Source: Rhizophagus irregularis (Eukaryota > Glomeromycota > Glomeromycetes > Glomerales > Glomeraceae). Taken from it: DNA of 64,000 nucleotides. The notes under the pieces were generated by a model. The model was not told the DNA's origin and searched no databases. It was given only the letters and a program-made list of their open reading frames with translations. Location of the stretch: NCBI RefSeq assembly GCF_026210795.1, contig NC_089429.1, forward strand, positions 5,456,001-5,520,000, in the 5' to 3' direction. The position numbers and the translations under genes were made by a program. This document shows positions 58,495-64,000 of this stretch, in pieces (the stretch's first letter is position 1; every line of letters begins with the position of its first letter).

Positions 58495-58977
58495 TTAATT
58501 ACGTCTGTCAAAATACATTACGTCTGTCAAAATAAATTTAATTAGTATTTTGTCATTTTGACGAAAAGTATACATGGAATCGTCACATTCAGGAGTAATG
58601 TTCGCGCAATTCACCTCGAGCTTGTTCTTGACCTTATGCATATTAATTGGAATAAAAAATTCCTTACCATTACACTCTAGTCTCAATTCCCGTTTTGAAG
58701 CAAGTAAATCATAGTTATATTTATCAAACAATGTGTTAGGTAAAATGAGCATCGGCTTAGGATACTTAACTACAGCAAAATCAGCATATATAGTACATCC
58801 GGGAGCAAAATTTACTGGGACATTTCGGACAGTACCAAGAGATTCTATAGGAATGGTAGCGATGCCTCTAAGGTCATGTTTTTCTTTTGTATCGATTTTC
58901 AGCTTTGATCGTTCAGATATATCCTTGGTCATAATTGGGAAATTAGCACCAGGATCAACTGTGGCCACCGGAATCAC
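58495..58977 (-). CDS. Retropepsin-like aspartic protease part of the virus-like element
   Basis: A 160-residue frame with VATVDPGANFPIMTKD near the start, in the place of the D-T/S-G-A active site of retropepsins, then RGIATIPIESLG and, near the end, PMLILPNTLFDKYNYDL in the place of the ILG-x-D-x-L element. This matches the retropepsin fold, used to cut gag proteins. It follows the gag-like region on the same strand, as in retroelements, but no reverse transcriptase follows. Whether it was active is unknown. Confidence 0.55.
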   Translation of the reverse strand: MIPVATVDPGANFPIMTKDISERSKLKIDTKEKHDLRGIATIPIESLGTVRNVPVNFAPGCTIYADFAVVKYPKPMLILPNTLFDKYNYDLLASKRELRLECNGKEFFIPINMHKVKNKLEVNCANITPECDDSMYTFRQNDKILIKFILTDVMYFDRRN

Positions 58978-59031
58978 TAGACGCTTAATTTTGCATTTGG
59001 TAGTAATGACATCCGTAGCAGTATCCTTTTT

Positions 59032-59367
59032 CTAAATAAAATATATTTCCATAGGATCATTGATAAATTCATAATCCTCAGAATCAACTGGTATTCTGGA
59101 AGCAGAATTCTGCGATTGAAAAAAAGCTATGGTGGCACCAAACTTTTCATTAAGCACCTTTTCAATAATTTTCTCAATAATATTTTCCAAGCGGGATTGG
59201 TCATCCTGTGATGGCGACTTTGAACTTTGCTTTTTCTTTTTAGAAATAGGAGCTGAGACCAAAGGAGCTGTCTCTATATCTTTTACCTCTTGAGATTTGG
59301 CCGTAATGCGACCCTTTGATTTCTTCTTTTGTGGTAAAGGGGAAGGATTAATCGATTCTTTCTTCAC
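59032..59367 (-). CDS. Small Lys/Ser-rich protein between gag-like and protease-like parts
   Basis: About 111 residues; basic first half (SPLPQKKKSKGRI, SKKKKQSSKSP) and an amphipathic helix (RLENIIEKIIEKVLNEKFGA) later. Its start overlaps the stop of the gag-like frame by four bases. No family recognised. It probably belongs to the structural set. Confidence 0.4.
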   Translation of the reverse strand: MKKESINPSPLPQKKKSKGRITAKSQEVKDIETAPLVSAPISKKKKQSSKSPSQDDQSRLENIIEKIIEKVLNEKFGATIAFFQSQNSASRIPVDSEDYEFINDPMEIYFI

Positions 59368-60680
59368 TTTTTTTTTGTCTTAGTAATATTAATATTAATA
59401 TCAGCTTCGGCTTCAGATTCAGATTCAGATGAAGAACTTAAACCAGAATCAGAAGAGTCATCAGACAACATATCAGAATTAGTATCCGAACTCGAACCTG
59501 AATCTAAAGTGGCAAGATTTACTTTACCCTTTTTGGACTTACTCTTCTTTTTTCTGGGACACTTACGAGAATTGTGACCAGTTTTACCACATTTAGAGCA
59601 TTTATGTTGGGCTAACTTTTTGACCACATTAACCATTTGAGAGTATTTTTTGGAAAGCTTGGCATAATTGGCATCATTGGTGCCCAATCTCTTTATTAAT
59701 TCGTCATTAATATAATTATCTAAAGATGTAAGATCTCTTGGTGCATTAGGTGGCATTCCCAAACGCACTGCACGTATATACATCTTTTCTAAGGCCTCAT
59801 CATTCTGGAGGCGTACTTGAGCTGGTTGAGCTAACTGCTGGGCTCGTAGGGAGGCTATTTCAGATTTTAACTTATCAATCTCAGCTGAAGAATTACTCTG
59901 ATAATTTTGACCTCCATTTAAATTGGGAGCACGCTCCAACCACATATCTTTAAGTTGTGTAAAGAATGCATCAATACCAGCAGGAGCAACAGCTCGCATC
60001 CATGTATAAAGATCACCCGACAAGTGATTCTTAAGAAATCCTACGGTTTGGGCATCACCATCCACTACACCTAATAATAAAGGTCGGATTCTTTTTTCAT
60101 AAGTATCTGGTGAATCTGTGGGTAGAAATCTTTCTTGAGTTAACCTCTGCAGTGCTGACTGCCGACTACCTACTGTTTCACGTTGATATTCTGATCTCAT
60201 CTAAGCGCGTAAAGTAGCTGGAGTATTAATATTAGCATTTCCGTTATATGGGTCTTGGGCAGGAACTGGTAAATATTTTCCTCCCATCTGAGCTTTATAA
60301 ATATTACACTTGACAGCATCATCAAAATCTCCAGCATTTGCATTTTCAAGAGCAGTCATATGCCCTTGTGCAAATGATATTGATTGAATAAATCTATCTA
60401 AATAATCATCAGGAGGTTCTTGGCCTGTATAGGGCTTAGTTTTTCCAAGAACCGGTGCAATCATAGTTAATACTGGTAAACGTCTACCATCAGCCATATT
60501 TCCTAATGGATTATTCTGAAGCGCCAAAATTTGTCCCTGCAAATTTAAAATATTCTGGCCTTTTTGCCTAATCACTAGCTGAAAAACAAACTTTTCACGT
60601 AGCAATTCACCAATGCGGGTTTGTTTTCGTGCTATAATAATTAACATTCTATTTACCTGGTTTTGAGCATTAGTTTGCAA
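59364..60680 (-). mobile_element. Gag-like capsid region with CCHC zinc knuckle (fossil part)
   Basis: The region carries a retroelement-gag-like capsid part (motifs EPPDDYLDRFIQSISFA, SQRAL-type helices, FLKNHLSGDLYTWMRAVAP) and, close to the C-terminus, a CCHC knuckle C-x2-C-x4-H-x4-C (CSKCGKTGHNSRKCPRK) that binds nucleic acid. An acidic Ser/Asp/Glu tail follows. It is carried on more than one open stretch. The family is gag-like of the Ty3/Gypsy type by look; the exact class needs a profile search. It lies in the same strand and order as the protease-like part. Confidence 0.6.
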
Positions 60681-60683
60681 TTG

Positions 60684-61556
60684 TCAGATATTTTGCTGAA
60701 GACGGTTAGTATCTCGCTGATACAATAGCTGTTTAGCAAATTTTTCTCGCAATAATCCTTGAACACGCCTATTTTTATCCCGATATGAAAACATCCAGCA
60801 ATGGGATTCTTGTCTCTCATTATTATAGGCCAGCATAGCCAAGTCCCGTTCTCCTTGAGCATTATCTCTTTCCCTCGCAGTTCTATCAGTCTGAGCTCGA
60901 GATTCATCTAATAACCGCTGAGATCGCAGATTTTCATTTCTCATATCCCTCAACTGTTGTATAAGAACCCGCTCCCGCTCATTCGTTTCATTTAATAAAT
61001 TCTGATACTGATCACGCTCAGCTGTAATATTTTGCAAAGTAACCCGAATAGTATTTAACGAGCCTCTGATACCATCTATAACATTGGCAGGATTCTGCAT
61101 AGGCGTGCCAGCCCCTCTAATGTGATTTTCAATTCGATCTAATCCTTTATTAATATTTACGATATAATTAGCCGTTGCCATACCTAAAGCATTTATTGAG
61201 ATTTTTTTATTTATGAGAATCCGGATTCTTGCTTTAAGACTCCCAACCTTATTTTCGAGCTCTATGATTCGGCCATCTTGAACAAATCCAGCCTCATCTT
61301 TGAATTTTTTATCTTGTTGTAAGATCCTAAGCTGTTTTCGCAAATCAGAAATATCTGATTTAAGTTTCTCTATCTCTTTTTCGTGGACTATGATAGTATT
61401 ATCCTGTAATGAGATAGTCCGATAACATTGCTCAAGCTCCTTCACGAGAGAGCGAACTTTTTTCTCATTGCTCTTATTAGCAAAAATCTCATCTTGAAGT
61501 TCACTACGAAGCTCCTGGTTCGTATCTAAAAGCTGTGAATATGCTGGATCAGACAT
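60684..61556 (-). CDS. Long coiled-coil protein, first in the minus-strand block of the element
   Basis: 290 residues starting MSDPAYSQLLDTNQELRSEL. It is almost wholly heptad-patterned (IIELENKVGSLKARIRIL, RERVLIQQLRDMRNEN) with many Arg/Gln/Glu. It should form a rod-like coiled coil. It starts only 46 bases from the divergent integrase start, so a shared two-way promoter is likely. No named family; perhaps a fused or partner part of the gag-like protein. Confidence 0.5.
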   Translation of the reverse strand: MSDPAYSQLLDTNQELRSELQDEIFANKSNEKKVRSLVKELEQCYRTISLQDNTIIVHEKEIEKLKSDISDLRKQLRILQQDKKFKDEAGFVQDGRIIELENKVGSLKARIRILINKKISINALGMATANYIVNINKGLDRIENHIRGAGTPMQNPANVIDGIRGSLNTIRVTLQNITAERDQYQNLLNETNERERVLIQQLRDMRNENLRSQRLLDESRAQTDRTARERDNAQGERDLAMLAYNNERQESHCWMFSYRDKNRRVQGLLREKFAKQLLYQRDTNRLQQNI

Positions 61557-61602
61557 GGTATTATTCAGCCCTGATTTATAGTACTATCATAATAATCCTA
61601 CC
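61557..61602. promoter_or_regulatory. Short divergent intergenic stretch, probable two-way promoter
   Basis: Only 46 bases lie between the minus-strand coiled-coil start (61556) and the plus-strand integrase start (61603). The spacer has TATAGTAC-like A/T words (GATTTATAGTACTATC). Any promoter for both directions must overlap these genes. Confidence 0.35.
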
Positions 61603-62613
61603 TTGAGAATGAGTCAACCGCAAATTGTGATAGATCCCGATGAAGAGCTCCGTATAGTCTGTAGACTTCTATTTTATAATATACCTGGTTTTCATCCCAA
61701 TGCAAAAAAACTACATAAAGCGTGTCAGGAAGAAGGATATTCTTTTCAATTACAGGATATCACAAAATGGGTAAAATACCAATATAGTTACCAAATTTAT
61801 CAACAGCCATTGCCATGCAAAGCCGAGGCAAGCTTTTCGAAGATTAAGATTCCAAACAAAGTTCATCAGTGTGATATTCTGCTCCATACTCACAATGATC
61901 AGGATGGTAGAAGGGTTTTCGTTTGTAGTTTGCTAGTCATAGATGTGGCAATGCGTTATAAGGAAGGACGTTCTCTAACATCAAGAAATAGCTTAGAAAT
62001 CTGGATTGCAATCAAAGAAATATATGAGGATCCTTCTAATCCTCTCACATGGCCGACATTATTAATGACCGATGGTGATGCTTCGTTCTGAGGCGCATTT
62101 TCGCGAGGGATGCAACAGTACAATGTCACTATACGTGTTGTTGACCTTTATAGTTTTGAGAGCTTGGCTTTGATTAAAGCGTTCAAGAAAAATTTAGCGA
62201 AATTAATATATAATGTCCAATATGCCATAGAAGGGCGATTAGCTAAAGGGGAGCGATCAAGATTATGGAATAAAATCCTTAAGAAGTACATTGATTTTAT
62301 GAATAATAGTAAGACTCGCCTTATCGGAATGTCACCAGCTCGTGCTATGACTTTGGAAGAAGTCGAATCAAAACCTTCTAGTAAAGCTAAGCGGGCAATT
62401 GGGAGACATGAAGAGATAAAGTTAAAAAAGGGTATAGCGGTTAGATATCTATTGAAATCAGGCGAACTGGAAGGTATCACAGGCACCGAGCAACTGATCT
62501 GTACTGGTCCTTGCGTGTCTATAAGATCAAAAGAGTTGTTATTGGAAGGAATCCACCACAACCAGTCTTATACTATCTTGAGAATGAACCTATCGAATCT
62601 ACTGCCCATTTGA
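61603..62613 (+). mobile_element. rve-type (DDE) integrase region of the virus-like element (fossil part)
   Basis: The N-terminal part (KLHKACQEEGYSFQLQDITK) looks like the linker/HTH region seen before the core in Polinton integrases. The core follows: KVHQCDILLHTHN (first catalytic Asp), RRVFVCSLLVIDVAMRYKEG, then TWPTLLMTDGDASF (second catalytic Asp region), and later MNNSKTRLIGMSPARAM, the typical end of the rve core. Such integrases insert linear DNA with short target duplications. It is divergent from the gag-like block, unlike an LTR retroelement. Not all parts share one reading frame. Confidence 0.7.
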
Positions 62614-63275
62614 TGGGACGAAACCCCAAAAGACCTTTCAAATTCGAGGAGCTCCAAGTAATCGAGGAACCCGATAAAATCGAATATCCGCCTGATGAAT
62701 TTATGCGGAAATACCATGATTCTAGATTTATTCACTTCACTCGAATTGCAGATAATAAGCTAACACAAGCTGAAGGTTATGCAAAGAGACGTGGCAGACT
62801 ATGCCTTGGAAAGACCGGGCAAATAAATGGGCATGATATATATCTTTGGTCTTATAAAAATGGTGCGCATCAATGGGAGTATCCATTAAAGTATATCATG
62901 AAAAAATTCGAATGGTGCCCTCTTTGCCACCACACTACTGAAAGAACTGTACGATATATTTTTGAGGATCTACTAGGCAAGAAATTTCCATCATGTAAGC
63001 CGAATTTTTTGCATGGAATGCAACTTGATGGATATAACGAAGAATTGCGACTAGGATTCGAATTTCATGGCAAACAACACTATAGCCTTAATTCAATGTT
63101 TCATAGGAGAGGCCAGATAGATTTGGATGAACAGAGGTCGCGTGATCAGAAGAAGCGGAATATATGTAAAAAAGAAGGTATATGTCTTATCGAAGTGCCA
63201 TATACATGTGACCTTTTTCCCTACATTAGGTATACGCTAATCGAAAAGGGATATTTGGATGATGCAAGTGGGTAA
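62511..63275 (+). CDS. Zinc-ribbon plus Vsr-like (PD-(D/E)XK) nuclease of the virus-like element
   Basis: The frame of 254 residues has a treble-clef or zinc-ribbon start ([20 protein letters not shown]), then [20 protein letters not shown], the core of a Vsr-like PD-(D/E)XK nuclease (Asp, then Glu, then a Gln-His pair), then [20 protein letters not shown] and GICLIEVPY. Vsr-like nucleases nick or cut DNA. It lies directly after the integrase, partly overlapping it in another frame, and before the ATPase. The likely role is processing element DNA, an inference from position. Its first residues may be overlap rather than real coding. Confidence 0.65.
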   Translation: MRVYKIKRVVIGRNPPQPVLYYLENEPIESTAHLMGRNPKRPFKFEELQVIEEPDKIEYPPDEFMRKYHDSRFIHFTRIADNKLTQAEGYAKRRGRLCLGKTGQINGHDIYLWSYKNGAHQWEYPLKYIMKKFEWCPLCHHTTERTVRYIFEDLLGKKFPSCKPNFLHGMQLDGYNEELRLGFEFHGKQHYSLNSMFHRRGQIDLDEQRSRDQKKRNICKKEGICLIEVPYTCDLFPYIRYTLIEKGYLDDASG

Positions 63276-63361
63276 CCCAATCTATTGGGCAGGGCATTTA
63301 TTGCCGGAACTTGAGAAATTGTTACATTATTTTTCGATATAATAATTAGTTAGATCAAATC

Positions 63362-64000
63362 ATGAAATACGTAATATTCGCAGTGGACAAAGTCAAGCCC
63401 TCGAAAAAATATCAGGGTGATCCTCATGCACCGGCATGGCCTTTTCGAATTATAGTTGCAGGGGCTAGCAATTCGGGCAAAACAAATATGATTCTAAACC
63501 TGCTGGTGATGAACAAATTTTACTATATGTTTAGGAAAAAAAAGAGTTCTAAAATAGGTGAGCGCAATGTTAAATGTGACGATGTGATATTATGTGGCCA
63601 CCACCTTGATGAGCCTAAATACGGTATCGTTCAAAATTTTATAAATATCTCGCGCAAGATAAATCCAAGCCATACTATGAAGATAACACATTTTCTACAC
63701 TCACTCCTGATGAAATTCCAGATCCAAAAAAGTTCAATGCTAAAAGAAGTACACTAATGATATTTGAGGATGTCTGTTCGGACCCTCCAGCTATACAGAA
63801 AAAAATTATTCCATATTTTAGTAAAGGTCGCCATGAGAATATTTCTTCTATTTATGTCTCACAAAAATTTCACAGGATTCCTACGGATATTCGTGAAAAT
63901 GCAACGCATATTGTACTCTTCAGTGGTGGAGGTTCAACCCGAAAATTTGCTGACATTATAAGTCCTTATACAGATGCTGATCCGCACAAAGATTCAAAGG
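63362..64000 (+). mobile_element. A32 / FtsK-HerA-type packaging ATPase region (partial, runs off the window)
   Basis: PWPF-like AWPFRIIVAGASNSGKT carries the Walker A P-loop; CDDVILCGHHLDEPKYGIV follows, then LMIFEDVCSD (Walker B) and NISSIYVSQKFHRIP, all typical of the DNA-packaging ATPases of Polintons, adenovirus-like and other viruses. It pumps DNA into capsids in relatives. The region continues beyond 64000, so its end is unseen. It points to virus kin rather than to a retroelement. Confidence 0.75.

Larger units (their letters stand above)
56376..64000. mobile_element. Virus-like element, Polinton kin with gag/pepsin-like parts (fossil, runs off the window)
   Basis: Base composition is more even than in the AT deserts, and frames are dense on both strands. 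The minus strand (61.56 down to 56.38 kb) carries a coiled-coil protein, a gag-like region with zinc knuckle, a small Lys-rich protein, a retropepsin-like protein, a second coiled-coil protein and a membrane protein. The plus strand carries an HTH-like basic protein (57.7 kb), an rve integrase, a Vsr-like nuclease and an A32-type packaging ATPase. No reverse transcriptase or DNA polymerase B is visible, though the right end lies outside. Integrase plus A32 ATPase is the Polinton/Maverick signature; the gag and protease are unusual for it. Many frames are still open and only a handful of breaks are apparent, so it is a fairly young but probably dead copy. The left end is not fixed. Confidence 0.6.

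Noticed and set aside
58495-63275. Reading the gag, protease and integrase parts as one LTR retroelement
   Set aside because: The integrase runs in the opposite direction to gag and protease, no reverse transcriptase or RNase H is visible, no LTR pair was found, and a packaging-type ATPase follows.

Overview
The window looks like nuclear DNA of an arbuscular mycorrhizal fungus (Glomeromycotina, closest in style to Rhizophagus). It is very AT-rich. Its genes have short AT-rich GT-AG introns, its kinases are of the TKL-like type expanded in these fungi, and there is an F-box/LRR gene and BED-finger fragments of hAT transposons. Small inverted-repeat elements are everywhere between the genes. 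This assignment rests on recognised protein families, not on a database search.

Layout: the tail of a berberine-bridge-type FAD oxidase (1-200, +); a repeat-rich stretch (0.6-3.4 kb); a kinesin-3 motor + FHA + protein kinase gene in 11 exons (6370-10227, +); a MITE cluster (10.9-13.8 kb); a complete five-exon DDX60-like Ski2-type helicase (20377-14400, -) with a triplicated internal module; an F-box/LRR gene (25099-23396, -); a five-exon quinone oxidoreductase (26786-28118, +); an extremely AT-rich desert with minisatellite-like DNA (28.1-30.5 kb); a decayed multi-exon gene of a family I cannot name (33.2-31.4 kb, -); another AT-rich desert (34-38.9 kb); a BED-finger gene (38923-39621, +); a dead hAT transposase (41.1-42.6 kb); a TKL-like kinase with an N-terminal CxxC pair (46796-48326, +); a dead Tc1-type transposase (50.5-51.0 kb); a second BED-finger gene (52486-52154, -); and a palindrome/minisatellite/MITE cluster (54.86-55.99 kb).

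The last 7.6 kb (56.4-64.0 kb, running off the end) is a virus-like element treated here as a fossil. One strand carries a coiled-coil protein, a gag-like region with a CCHC zinc knuckle, a retropepsin-like protein, a second coiled-coil protein and a small membrane protein. The other strand carries an rve-type integrase, a zinc-ribbon plus Vsr-like nuclease, and an A32/FtsK-HerA packaging-type ATPase; a small basic HTH-like protein is also on that strand. No reverse transcriptase is visible. The integrase-plus-ATPase set points to Polinton kin rather than to an LTR retroelement, while the gag and protease parts are retroelement-like.

Most notable: (1) the kinesin-FHA-kinase fusion, whose 11 exons stay in phase over 1023 codons but need one intron that seems to end in TG; (2) the mixed virus-like element; (3) MITE arms whose mismatches are almost all transitions, a sign of cytosine deamination; (4) TTAACCG-type motif clusters upstream of both BED-finger genes; (5) a 62-bp perfect palindrome followed by 32-bp tandem repeats.
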